From: Marinicella pacifica
GTDB taxonomy: Bacteria; Pseudomonadota; Gammaproteobacteria; Xanthomonadales; Marinicellaceae
Length of the DNA: 62,178 bases
Assembly (NCBI RefSeq): GCF_014636635.1
Contig: NZ_BMEO01000013.1
Location: 1-62,178 of the forward strand
Reading direction: 5' to 3'
Shown here piece after piece: positions 37,541-46,118 of this stretch (the stretch's first letter is position 1; each line of letters opens with the position of its first letter). The notes beneath the pieces are model-generated. The model did no database searches, was not told the origin of the DNA, and saw only the letters and a program-made list of their open reading frames with translations. A program made the translations under genes and the position numbers.

Positions 37541-39838
37541 ATGGCCAAAAATTTACTGATTGTAGAATCACCCGCTAAAGCCAAAACCATTGAAAAATAT
37601 TTAGGCAAAGACCACAAGGTTCTGGCATCGTACGGACACGTCCGCGATTTATTGGCCAAAACCGGTGCGGTTGATCCGGATAATAACTTTGAGATGACCT
37701 ATGTGGAGCCCGATGATAAGAAAAAACACATCGACGCCATCATCAAAGAAGCCAAAAAAGCCGACACCATCTATCTGGCAACGGACTTGGACCGTGAAGG
37801 AGAAGCCATTTCCTGGCACGTGGTGGAGATTTTAAAAGACCGTGGCTTATTGGAAGACAAAGACATTAAACGGGTGGTGTTCTCAGAAATCACCAAAAAA
37901 GCAATTCAGGAGGCCGTGGCCAATCCACGACAAATTTCTGATGAATTGGTGGATGCGCAACAAGCCCGGCGCGCACTCGATTATCTGGTGGGCTTTAATT
38001 TATCACCCTTGTTATGGAAAAAAGTGCGCCGCGGTTTATCCGCCGGACGGGTGCAATCACCGGCATTGCGCCTGATTGTAGAACGTGAAGATGAAATCAA
38101 TGCCTTTAAAAGCCGCGAATACTGGACCATACACGGTGATTTAAAAAAAGGTGGACAGGCTTTTGAAGCCAGTTTAAACCAGTTTAAAGGCAAAAAACTC
38201 AAAAAATTTGACATTGGTAACGCACAAAAAGCCAACGATATTCTCAAGCAATTGCGTCAACAGGCCGGTTCTGAATTAACGGTCACCGAATTAACCCAAA
38301 AAGAACGCAAGCGCAAACCGGCACCCCCTTTTATCACCTCCACCTTGCAACAGGAAGCGGCGAGGAAACTGGGGTTCACGGCCCGCAAAACCATGCAAAT
38401 CGCACAACAATTATACGAAGGCATCGCCATTAATGGTGAATCTCAGGGTTTGATTACGTATATGCGAACCGATTCGCTGAATCTGGCGGATGATGCGGTC
38501 AAAGAAATCCGCGGTGTTATTTCAGATAAATACGGCGCTGATCAAATCCCCAAAAAACCCAACGTCTATAAAAGCAAATCAAAAAATGCACAAGAAGCGC
38601 ACGAAGCCATTAGACCGGTGTCCGCGGCTTTTACGCCGTCCGATATTAAATCGGCTTTAAACAATGACCAGTTCCGGCTGTATGATTTGGTGTGGAAACG
38701 CACCCTGGCTTCACAAATGATACATGCCACCATCGGCACGGTGGCGGCTGATTTTACTTTCGGTGATGACCATAACTTACGTGCTAACGGCTCAACCGTT
38801 TTAATTAAAGGCTTTTTGTCGGTGTACGAAGAAGGTCTCGATGATGTTAAAAAAGACAAAGAAAACCGTCTGCCAAAACTGGCCAAAGGCGACGTGATTA
38901 AGGTCAGGGAGATTATTGGCAACCAACACTTTACCGAACCACCACCACGCTATTCTGAAGCCACATTGGTCAAAGCGCTGGAAGAATACGGCATCGGGCG
39001 ACCCTCCACCTATGCCAGCATTATTTCCACCTTACTGAACCGCGATTATGTGGAGCTGGATAAAAAACGCTTTATTCCCACCGATGTGGGTAAAGTGGTG
39101 GCGCGCTTTTTAGAAGCCCATTTTGATACCTATGTGGATTATGAATTCACCGCCAAACTGGAAGATGCCCTGGACGCGGTATCGCGCGGTGAAACCGACT
39201 GGAAACCGTTGTTAAAATCTTTCTGGGAACCGTTTATCGAACGGGTCGAACACAAAGAAGAATCAGTCAGCCGTGAAGAGGCCCAATACAAAAGGGAACT
39301 CGGCACCGATCCCAAAACCGGCAAGCCGGTCTCGGTGCGTATTGGTAAATACGGCACTTTTGTACAAATCGGTACCAAAGATGATGAAGAAAAGCCGCAG
39401 TTTGCAGGACTTTTACCGGGACAAAATCTGGATTCCATCACTTTTGAGGAAGCCATGGAATTATTTAAACTACCTCGCGATCTGGGTGAAACAGAGGAAG
39501 GTGAGAAGGTGTCTGCCAACATCGGACGTTTCGGCCCGTATGTGCGTTATGGCAATAAGTTTGTCAGCATTAAAGACGGCGATCCTTACAGCATCACCTT
39601 GGACGAGGCCCTTGAACTGATTAAAGAAAAGAAAATTGCCGACGCCAATAAAATCATTCAACAGTTTGATGACGGTATCGAGGTGTTAAACGGTCGCTAC
39701 GGTCCCTATGTAACCAACGGCAAAAAGAACGGTAAAATCCCCAAAGACACCGACCCAAAATCACTCAGTCACGCGGATTGTGTCGAGATTCTGAACAAAG
39801 CGCCGGCCAAGAAAAAAAGGCGGCGTAAGAAAAAATGA
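37541..39838 (+). CDS. topA: DNA topoisomerase I, zinc-finger-less form
   Basis: TopA relaxes negative supercoils. The 765-residue protein has the Toprim domain at 1-140 (Val-Glu-Ser-Pro-Ala-Lys-Ala, acidic Asp-Leu-Asp-Arg-Glu-Gly-Glu near 84) and the active Tyr in Ile-Thr-Tyr-Met-Arg-Thr-Asp near 307. The C-terminus has three topoisomerase C-terminal repeats (Gly-Lys-Tyr-Gly-Thr-Phe-Val, Gly-Arg-Phe-Gly-Pro-Tyr-Val, Gly-Arg-Tyr-Gly-Pro-Tyr-Val near 605-735) and a Lys/Arg-rich tail. Unlike E. coli TopA (865 residues) it lacks the paired-Cys zinc ribbons; the only Cys is near residue 754. The stop overlaps the tsaC start (ATGA). Confidence 0.95.
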   Translation: MAKNLLIVESPAKAKTIEKYLGKDHKVLASYGHVRDLLAKTGAVDPDNNFEMTYVEPDDKKKHIDAIIKEAKKADTIYLATDLDREGEAISWHVVEILKDRGLLEDKDIKRVVFSEITKKAIQEAVANPRQISDELVDAQQARRALDYLVGFNLSPLLWKKVRRGLSAGRVQSPALRLIVEREDEINAFKSREYWTIHGDLKKGGQAFEASLNQFKGKKLKKFDIGNAQKANDILKQLRQQAGSELTVTELTQKERKRKPAPPFITSTLQQEAARKLGFTARKTMQIAQQLYEGIAINGESQGLITYMRTDSLNLADDAVKEIRGVISDKYGADQIPKKPNVYKSKSKNAQEAHEAIRPVSAAFTPSDIKSALNNDQFRLYDLVWKRTLASQMIHATIGTVAADFTFGDDHNLRANGSTVLIKGFLSVYEEGLDDVKKDKENRLPKLAKGDVIKVREIIGNQHFTEPPPRYSEATLVKALEEYGIGRPSTYASIISTLLNRDYVELDKKRFIPTDVGKVVARFLEAHFDTYVDYEFTAKLEDALDAVSRGETDWKPLLKSFWEPFIERVEHKEESVSREEAQYKRELGTDPKTGKPVSVRIGKYGTFVQIGTKDDEEKPQFAGLLPGQNLDSITFEEAMELFKLPRDLGETEEGEKVSANIGRFGPYVRYGNKFVSIKDGDPYSITLDEALELIKEKKIADANKIIQQFDDGIEVLNGRYGPYVTNGKKNGKIPKDTDPKSLSHADCVEILNKAPAKKKRRRKKK

Positions 39839-40392
39839 CAGCCATCGGTACAGCCGTCGATCAAGCTGTACAGGCGGTTCAACATGGCGGCCTGCTGGTT
39901 TATCCCACCGAAGCGGTTTACGGACTTGGCGGCGATTACCGACAAACCGAAGTGGTGAACCAAATTCTGCGTCTGAAACAGCGCCCACGGGAACAGGGAC
40001 TGATTCTGGTGGCCGGTCATATCGGTCACATATTGCCTTTAATTCAACCGGTTTGTGGCGACCATCTGGCAGCTGCACTGCGCACCTGGCCGGGACATAC
40101 CACCTGGGTTTTTCCGGCCAGTCGGCTGGTTCCGGAAGGTGTCAAAGGCCCCCATAACACGGTGGCTGTACGGTTGTCCGAACACCCGGTTGTGGTGGCA
40201 ATCTGTCAGCAATTGAATCACGCGATTATTTCAACCAGCGCCAACCAACGGGGCCAGGCCACCCCCGTCAATATCCCTGAACTGGCTGCACTGTGGTCCA
40301 ACCAAGTGGCTTATTACCTGGATTTACCGCTGGGTGGTTTTAATAAACCCTCCGAGATTCGTCGCGCCGGAGATGGTGAAATACTGCGTTAA
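39835..40392 (+). CDS. tsaC: L-threonylcarbamoyladenylate synthase TsaC (YrdC/Sua5 family)
   Basis: TsaC makes threonylcarbamoyl-AMP for the t6A37 modification of ANN-decoding tRNAs. The 185-residue product matches the short, YrdC-only bacterial form, with Tyr-Pro-Thr-Glu-Ala-Val-Tyr-Gly-Leu-Gly near 23, Lys-Gln-Arg-Pro near 49 and Ser-Thr-Ser-Ala-Asn near 138. It overlaps topA by 4 bases. The usual neighbours hemF/aroE are not here; waaA follows instead. Confidence 0.94.
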   Translation: MTAIGTAVDQAVQAVQHGGLLVYPTEAVYGLGGDYRQTEVVNQILRLKQRPREQGLILVAGHIGHILPLIQPVCGDHLAAALRTWPGHTTWVFPASRLVPEGVKGPHNTVAVRLSEHPVVVAICQQLNHAIISTSANQRGQATPVNIPELAALWSNQVAYYLDLPLGGFNKPSEIRRAGDGEILR

Positions 40393-40393
40393 C

Positions 40394-41737
40394 ATGAAAA
40401 GTTTAGAAATCCGCAGCCGTTTATACTCTTTGGTAACCACCTTATTGACACCGCTGGTATTGGTGCGTCTGGCCATGCGCGGGGTTAAAACCCGGGCTTA
40501 TCTCAAACGCTGGCATGAACGCTTTGGCTGGTTCAAAACACCCAAAAATATCCAAAAATCCATCTGGGTTCATGCGGTGTCCGTGGGCGAGGTGAATGCC
40601 GCCATCCCTCTGATTAAAGCCTTGATGGAACGCTATCAGGACCATTCTTTTGTACTCACCACCATCACCCCGACCGGTTCTGATAGGGTCCAACAAATTT
40701 TTGGTGACAGCGTATTTCATGTCTATTTACCCTATGATTTACCGGGTGCGGTGAAACGTTTTTTGAAAAAAACCAGACCGGATTTGGCGGTCATTATGGA
40801 AACCGAAATCTGGCCTAATCTGTTTCGTTTTTGTAAAAAAAGACAGGTACCGATTGTGGTGGCCAATGCCCGTCTATCGGAAGTGTCACTTAAAGGTTAC
40901 CGCTGGGTGGGGTCTCTGGCGGCCAAAGCGTTTAATGACACCGCTTTTGTGGCGGCCCAAACGGAAACCGATGCCAAACGTATGATTCAACTCGGTTGTC
41001 AGCCAGAAAAAATCTACGTGGTCGGTAGTTTAAAGTTTGACATTATTATTGAGCAATCAATCATCGACAAAGGCAAGGAAATCCGCGACCATTACCAAAA
41101 TTCACGCATGGTGTGGATTGCTGCCAGCACCCACCACGATGATGAAGTGCAGATTCTGGAGGCCTTTTCAGTGCTTAAAGAACGCCATCCGGATCTGATG
41201 CTGGTGATAGTTCCAAGACACCCGGAACGTTTTGAAACCACCACCCAATCTTTCAGAAAACTCGGTTTTAATACCCAACTGCGCAGTCAGGCCGGTTTGT
41301 GTGATATTTACGGTGATGTCTTTGTGGTTGATACCATGGGTGAGTTGCTTGAATTTTACGCTTCTTCAGACATCGCTTTTGTTGGTGGCAGTATCGCCAA
41401 TATTGGTGGTCATAATGTACTGGAAGCGGCGGTGTTTTCATTACCGGTTCTGGTCGGCCCTAATACCCATAACTTTGATGAAATCACCGAACTGTTAGAG
41501 CAATGCGGCGGATCTTATACGGTTCGAGACAGTGTCGATATTGTGCAATACATGGATGCCCTGATAAAGGACAAAGCCTTGCGTGAACGCATGGGCAGGG
41601 CCGCCAAGTCTCTGGTGGAAAGACACCGTGGCGCTGTGCACCTCACCATGGATTTGATTGAATCATTTATGAACGAAAAACCACTTTATGATGCGATTAA
41701 ATCCAAGCATTATCCACGCATTGTTAAAAATGACTGA
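40394..41737 (+). CDS. waaA: 3-deoxy-D-manno-octulosonic acid transferase WaaA (KdtA)
   Basis: WaaA adds Kdo to lipid IV-A on the inner leaflet. The 447-residue GT30 enzyme has an N-terminal membrane-association segment (10-30), the catalytic Glu in His-Ala-Val-Ser-Val-Gly-Glu-Val near 64, a Met-Glu-Thr-Glu-Ile-Trp-Pro-Asn motif near 134 and a C-terminal nucleotide-sugar domain with Gly-Gly-Ser-Ile-Ala-Asn-Ile-Gly-Gly-His-Asn near 333. I start at ATG 40394, 1 base after the tsaC stop. The gene works in the same pathway as the LpxL-family gene at the left end. Confidence 0.95.
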   Translation: MKSLEIRSRLYSLVTTLLTPLVLVRLAMRGVKTRAYLKRWHERFGWFKTPKNIQKSIWVHAVSVGEVNAAIPLIKALMERYQDHSFVLTTITPTGSDRVQQIFGDSVFHVYLPYDLPGAVKRFLKKTRPDLAVIMETEIWPNLFRFCKKRQVPIVVANARLSEVSLKGYRWVGSLAAKAFNDTAFVAAQTETDAKRMIQLGCQPEKIYVVGSLKFDIIIEQSIIDKGKEIRDHYQNSRMVWIAASTHHDDEVQILEAFSVLKERHPDLMLVIVPRHPERFETTTQSFRKLGFNTQLRSQAGLCDIYGDVFVVDTMGELLEFYASSDIAFVGGSIANIGGHNVLEAAVFSLPVLVGPNTHNFDEITELLEQCGGSYTVRDSVDIVQYMDALIKDKALRERMGRAAKSLVERHRGAVHLTMDLIESFMNEKPLYDAIKSKHYPRIVKND

Positions 41738-42212
41738 GCCAACCCAACCAAACACCCGACAAGCCCAAGGTGGTGAATTTGCAGTTAAATCTTTCCAGGA
41801 ATTGACCACCGGAGAATTAATGGCTATTTACCGGCTGCGGCAACAAGTCTTTATCATCGAACAAAATTGCCCATACCCGGATATAGATGAGAGCGATCTA
41901 AGTGCCCGGCACGTGTTTAACTCAGACCACTCAAAAATAGTGGCTTATGCCCGTATAGTGACCGATGAATTCGGTGATTTTCATATTGGTCGGGTGGTGG
42001 TGGCCGCCACACAGCGCCATCAGGGTCTGGGACAGTCGCTGATGAAAACCGCCATAGGTCTCTGCCAAGACCGGGACAGTCAGCGTCCCATCATCATTTC
42101 GGCCCAGTCCTATTTGTCATCGTTTTATCAGGCATTGGGTTTTGAGGCCACCGGTGATTATTATCTTGAAGACAATATTCCCCACATGCGCATGATTTTA
42201 GCGCCCGAATAA
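41730..42212 (+). CDS. ElaA-like GNAT acetyltransferase
   Basis: The 160-residue protein matches the ElaA group of GNAT N-acetyltransferases: Leu-Arg-Gln-Gln-Val-Phe-Ile-Ile-Glu-Gln-Asn-Cys-Pro-Tyr near 40, the Asp-Ile-Asp-Glu-Ser-Asp block, and the acetyl-CoA loop region Arg-His-Gln-Gly-Leu-Gly-Gln-Ser-Leu near 98. The first 22 residues are a short, polar extension. The ATG at 41730 overlaps the waaA stop by 8 bases. The acceptor is unknown. Confidence 0.85.
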   Translation: MTEPTQPNTRQAQGGEFAVKSFQELTTGELMAIYRLRQQVFIIEQNCPYPDIDESDLSARHVFNSDHSKIVAYARIVTDEFGDFHIGRVVVAATQRHQGLGQSLMKTAIGLCQDRDSQRPIIISAQSYLSSFYQALGFEATGDYYLEDNIPHMRMILAPE

Positions 42213-42278
42213 TTCGCCGGTCGATATTCACAGCCACACAGCGTATAATAAAAAATCCTTATTTTCAAAATACACATT

Positions 42279-43652
42279 ATGGTTGATTGTTTTGTCACAG
42301 ATTATCAGGGCGACAGCGTGGCAGTCGAGCCCATTAATATAGCGGCTTTTGATTTATGGCTGAAACTACAAAGTGAATACTTAGAAAATGTCTGCGAAAA
42401 TCAGGGATTTGGTAGAAAAGCCGGACAATTTTTTCTGGATTACAACACAGAAGGAAAACTGAGAAAAGTTTATCTGGTGGTGTCTGAAGACCTGAATCCT
42501 TACAGTATCTGTGAAAAAATCAATCAGCTGCCTGCTGGTCATTACCATTTAGAAACCGATGACAAAGACATGGCATCGGCGGTGGTACGCGGCTGGGGGT
42601 TTGGTCAGTACCGCTTTGAACGTTACTTAAAACCCAAAGACAAGGCCAAGCTGGTGGTGGATACCGATTCGTTTGGTTATGAACTGGCGGTGGTTGAAGC
42701 CACTTACACCGTGCGCGACTTGATCAATACACCGGCCGATGATATGGGCCCCACTGAACTGGCTGAATTTGCCGAAGAATTTGCTGAAAAACATGACATG
42801 TCATTTGATCAGCTGGTGGGCGATGTCTTGCTCAGTGAGAACTTCCCCACCATTCACATTGTCGGTCGGGCCAGTCACAAAGCACCGCGTCTGATTGAAC
42901 TGAACTGGGGTGATGATGACAGTTTACCCTTGCTTACCCTGGTCGGTAAGGGGGTTTGTTTTGACACCGGTGGCAATAACATGAAAGAAGCCCAGTTTAT
43001 GCGTTGGATGAAAAAGGATATGGGCGGTGGCGCCCATGTATTGGGTTTGGCGCAATTGATTATGTCACAGCAGTTACCGGTGCGCTTAAAAGTGTTGATT
43101 CCGGCTGTGGAAAATGCGGTTTCAGGAAGTGCTTTTCGTCAAGGCGACGTGGTGGTCAGCCGCAGCGGACAAAGTATTGAAATCGGTCACACCGATGCCG
43201 AAGGCCGGGTGATTCTGGCCGACAGTCTGACCTACGCCTGCGAATCCAAACCGGATGTACTGATTGACTTTGCCACCTTAACCGGCGCGGCACGGGTGGC
43301 CATGGGTCCGACGATTACGCCGGTGTTCAGTAACCGCGATGCAATCACCGAGGCGATTAAACAAAGTGGTGTTAAAACCTGCGATGAGATGTGGCCGATG
43401 CCGTTACCGGCCCGCTATAAAGACTATTTAAAATCCACTGTGGCCGACATCAATAACAGTGCCAGCTTGCCGCAGGCCGGATGTATCACCGCCGGATTAT
43501 TCTTGCAAAGCTTTGTGGATGAGGACATTGACTGGGTTCACATAGACACCTATGGCTGGAATTTTGGTGATCGCACCGGCGGCACTGAAGGCGGTGAAGC
43601 CCTGGGTCTGGCCGCCGTGATGGATTGGTTAGTCAGCAGATACCCACGATGA
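42279..43652 (+). CDS. M17 family leucyl aminopeptidase-like protein
   Basis: The 457-residue protein has an N-terminal domain (1-150) and a C-terminal M17 catalytic domain (about 160-455). Metal and catalytic residues are kept: Gly-Lys-Gly-Val-Cys-Phe-Asp-Thr-Gly-Gly near 224, Lys in Asn-Asn-Met-Lys near 235, Lys-Lys-Asp-Met near 245 and Asp-Ala-Glu-Gly-Arg near 305. The family signature Asn-Thr-Asp-Ala-Glu-Gly-Arg reads His-Thr-Asp-Ala-Glu-Gly-Arg here, so it belongs to a side branch rather than to PepA proper. The ATG at 42279 follows a 66-base gap; the stop overlaps the next start (ATGA). Confidence 0.88.
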   Translation: MVDCFVTDYQGDSVAVEPINIAAFDLWLKLQSEYLENVCENQGFGRKAGQFFLDYNTEGKLRKVYLVVSEDLNPYSICEKINQLPAGHYHLETDDKDMASAVVRGWGFGQYRFERYLKPKDKAKLVVDTDSFGYELAVVEATYTVRDLINTPADDMGPTELAEFAEEFAEKHDMSFDQLVGDVLLSENFPTIHIVGRASHKAPRLIELNWGDDDSLPLLTLVGKGVCFDTGGNNMKEAQFMRWMKKDMGGGAHVLGLAQLIMSQQLPVRLKVLIPAVENAVSGSAFRQGDVVVSRSGQSIEIGHTDAEGRVILADSLTYACESKPDVLIDFATLTGAARVAMGPTITPVFSNRDAITEAIKQSGVKTCDEMWPMPLPARYKDYLKSTVADINNSASLPQAGCITAGLFLQSFVDEDIDWVHIDTYGWNFGDRTGGTEGGEALGLAAVMDWLVSRYPR

Positions 43653-45112
43653 AAAGCGGTCAAAATTTACATTTTGGGCACGGTGAAAACCCCGCACTCA
43701 TCTTAGGAAAATTTGCCAACCGACATGGCTTAATCACCGGTGCCACGGGAACCGGCAAAACGGTGACCGTTCAGGTGCTGGCAGAAAATTTTTCACGGTT
43801 AGGGGTACCGGTGTTTGTCACGGACATAAAAGGTGACGTGGCCGGTTTATCTCAAGCCGGCAAACAAAAACCTTTTTTAGATAACCGTGCCAAAGAACTC
43901 AACATTGAAAACTACGATTATTCCGGTCGCCCGACCATTTTTTGGGATATTTTCCGACAAGCCGGTCATCCGGTGCGCACCACCCTTCAGGAAATCGGTT
44001 CGCTGTATTTAAGCCGCTTACTGGATTTAAGCGACGTGCAACAAGGCGTTTTGGCGGTGGCTTTTAAATACGCCGAAGATGAAAATCTGTTAATTCTGGA
44101 TCTCAAAGACCTCAACAGTTTATTGCAGCACATGGGTGAGCAACAAAAACAAATCTCATTGGATTACGGTCGGGTTACATCGGCGTCGATTGGTGCCATC
44201 CAACGACGCTTATTGCGACTGGAATCTCAAGGCGGTGCGTTTTTATTGGGGGAGCCGGCGCTGAAACTCAGTGATTTAATGCGCCAGGATTTATCCGGTG
44301 GCGGCGTCATCAGTATTCTGGAATCCAGAGATTTGATGATGAAACCACAGCTTTATGCCACTTTTTTGTTGTGGTTGATGACCGAGTTGTTTGAAACCTT
44401 ACCGGAAGTAGGGGATCCTGAGTTACCCAAACTGGTGCTGTTTTTCGATGAGGCTCATTTGATTTTTTCAGATTGCCCCGTCGAAGTGCTCAGGCGCATC
44501 GAACAGGTGGCGCGGTTGATTCGCTCAAAAGGTGTGGGGGTATATTTTTGTACCCAGTCACCGGGGGATATTCCGGTCAATGTATTGGGGCAATTAGGCA
44601 ACAAAATTCAGCATGCATTGCGCAGCTACACACCCAAAGATAAGAAAGTCATCAAAGCCGTTGCTGATTCATTTCGACCCAACCCGAATTTCGAAACCGC
44701 TGAGGTCATTAGTCAGCTGGGCGTTGGTGAGGCATTGGTTTCGACCCTGGATGAAAAAGGCGCACCTCGGGTGGTTGAGCGGGTCAAAATTGCCCCGCCA
44801 CGATGTCGCATGGGACCCGTCAGTGATGCTGAACGTCAGGCCATCATGGCACGCTCACCGGTGAGTGGTGTTTATGAACAAACACTTGACCGGGAGTCTG
44901 CCCATGAAAAATTACAGCATCGGGCGCAGGCACTCGCGCGCCAAAAAGCTGCCGAGCAGGCACGCTTAGAAGCCGCCGAAAGTGCATCCAAAAGATCTCG
45001 AGGTCGCCCGCGCGACAGCTATGCCACCAAGGTGGGTAAAGACTTCACCCGAAAACTCACCACCAAAGTGGTTAACGGGCTCTGGAAAGCCCTGTTTGGT
45101 CGCCGCCGTTAA
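43649..45112 (+). CDS. HerA/YjgR-type P-loop ATPase (DUF853)
   Basis: The 487-residue protein resembles E. coli YjgR: Walker A Gly-Ala-Thr-Gly-Thr-Gly-Lys-Thr near 30-37, Walker B Leu-Phe-Phe-Asp-Glu-Ala-His near 271 and Cys-Thr-Gln-Ser-Pro-Gly-Asp near 306, the HerA/FtsK-like pattern, followed by a charged Ala/Gln/Arg-rich C-terminal tail. The role of YjgR is not established. I start at the ATG at 43649, which overlaps the aminopeptidase stop. Confidence 0.87.
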   Translation: MKSGQNLHFGHGENPALILGKFANRHGLITGATGTGKTVTVQVLAENFSRLGVPVFVTDIKGDVAGLSQAGKQKPFLDNRAKELNIENYDYSGRPTIFWDIFRQAGHPVRTTLQEIGSLYLSRLLDLSDVQQGVLAVAFKYAEDENLLILDLKDLNSLLQHMGEQQKQISLDYGRVTSASIGAIQRRLLRLESQGGAFLLGEPALKLSDLMRQDLSGGGVISILESRDLMMKPQLYATFLLWLMTELFETLPEVGDPELPKLVLFFDEAHLIFSDCPVEVLRRIEQVARLIRSKGVGVYFCTQSPGDIPVNVLGQLGNKIQHALRSYTPKDKKVIKAVADSFRPNPNFETAEVISQLGVGEALVSTLDEKGAPRVVERVKIAPPRCRMGPVSDAERQAIMARSPVSGVYEQTLDRESAHEKLQHRAQALARQKAAEQARLEAAESASKRSRGRPRDSYATKVGKDFTRKLTTKVVNGLWKALFGRRR

Positions 45113-45115
45113 GTG

Positions 45116-45892
45116 ATGCTCAGCGCAGTTTTACTGCTGTTGCTGGGGCTGGTGATGGGGTTTTTCGCCGGATTATTCGGAATCGGCGGCGGGGCCATTA
45201 TGGTACCGGCATTATCGGCTTATTATTTATGGCAGGGCGTGGCTGAATCTCAGGTCATCCATATGGCACTGGCCACCTCGCTGTCAGTGATTTTATTTAA
45301 CAGTCTGATCAACATCAAAACCCATTTAGCGCATCGGGCTGTGTTGGGCCACTTATTGATTCATCTGGTACCGGCGGTGATATTAGGCAGTGCGGTGGCT
45401 TCTTGGTGGGCACTGCAGTTATCAGGGCGCACTGTGGCTTTGGTATTTTTGATACTGATGTTATTCATTGCTGCACAAATGCTGTTTGATTTTAAACCCA
45501 AAAGAAATCGACCCCAGCGATTAAAAGCCGTGGTGCTGTGGCCGGCCGGCCTGATTATCGGCTTATTGTCTGCGTTGATTGCGATAGGCGGCGGCTCATT
45601 AACAGTGCCGTTTTTGCATTGGCACCGAATCAGTATCCAAAAAGCCATCGGTACCGCAGCAGCGCTGGGCTTTTTTATTGCCTTAAGCGGCACACTCACT
45701 TACGTTTTTTTAACCCATGGGCGTACCAACGGATCTTATGTTGACTGGAGCGCCACGGTGTTGATTGTGGCGGGGGCCTTTTTTAGCACCCGTTTCGGCG
45801 CCCACATGACCCATCGCTTGCCGACCCAGCAGTTGCGTGTGGGTTTTGCGTTGTTGATTGTGCTGTTGGCGCTCAGAATGTACCTGACATGA
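45116..45892 (+). CDS. TauE/SafE (TSUP) family membrane permease
   Basis: The 258-residue protein has about eight hydrophobic helices in two related halves. The first opens Gly-Leu-Phe-Gly-Ile-Gly-Gly-Gly near residue 21, the second has Ala-Ile-Gly-Gly-Gly-Ser-Leu-Thr-Val-Pro-Phe near 157, the duplicated TSUP signature. Substrates of the family include sulfite, sulfonates and other organic anions; none is indicated here. The start may be the GTG at 45113 or the ATG at 45116. It is the last gene of the rightward run. Confidence 0.87.
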   Translation: MLSAVLLLLLGLVMGFFAGLFGIGGGAIMVPALSAYYLWQGVAESQVIHMALATSLSVILFNSLINIKTHLAHRAVLGHLLIHLVPAVILGSAVASWWALQLSGRTVALVFLILMLFIAAQMLFDFKPKRNRPQRLKAVVLWPAGLIIGLLSALIAIGGGSLTVPFLHWHRISIQKAIGTAAALGFFIALSGTLTYVFLTHGRTNGSYVDWSATVLIVAGAFFSTRFGAHMTHRLPTQQLRVGFALLIVLLALRMYLT

Positions 45893-45897
45893 TGAGT

Positions 45898-46111
45898 TTA
45901 TCCACACAAACTGTGGATAAAGGTGTTGATAAACAGGTTTTCAGTGGCCAACAATAAGTAGCTCATTTAAGTTTCTACAAAATGGTTAAATTTTATCCAA
46001 ACTGGTTTTGTGTTTATAAATCAATAACTTGTATTATTTTTTGCAAGTTAAACCGGAGTAAATGCTTTTAACCGATTGTTGTTTGTTTGTGGGTGCAGAA
46101 CTTGTGTATAA
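45898..46111. promoter_or_regulatory. Cluster of DnaA boxes in a convergent gap
   Basis: Perfect 9-mers TTATCCACA at 45898-45906 and its reverse complement at 45912-45920 face each other across 5 bases. Further boxes are TGTTGATAA at 45924-45932 (one mismatch), TTATCCAAA at 45993-46001 and TGTGTATAA at 46103-46111 (reverse complement TTATACACA). The rest of the gap is AT-rich (45961-46060). Both flanking genes converge on this region, so no promoter is expected. The boxes are seen directly; a role in DnaA binding, as origin, titration or reactivation site, is inferred. Confidence 0.6.
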
Positions 46112-46118
46112 AATCACA

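Noticed and set aside
46026-46050. AACTTG/CAAGTT inverted repeat as terminator of the tauE-like gene
   Set aside because: The stem is only 6 bp with a 12-base loop, and no T-run follows on the plus strand.
45898-46111. Outright call of the region as oriC
   Set aside because: Box content fits, but gene orientation, lack of dnaA or mnmG nearby and absence of skew data leave the call open; it is listed only as a DnaA-box cluster.
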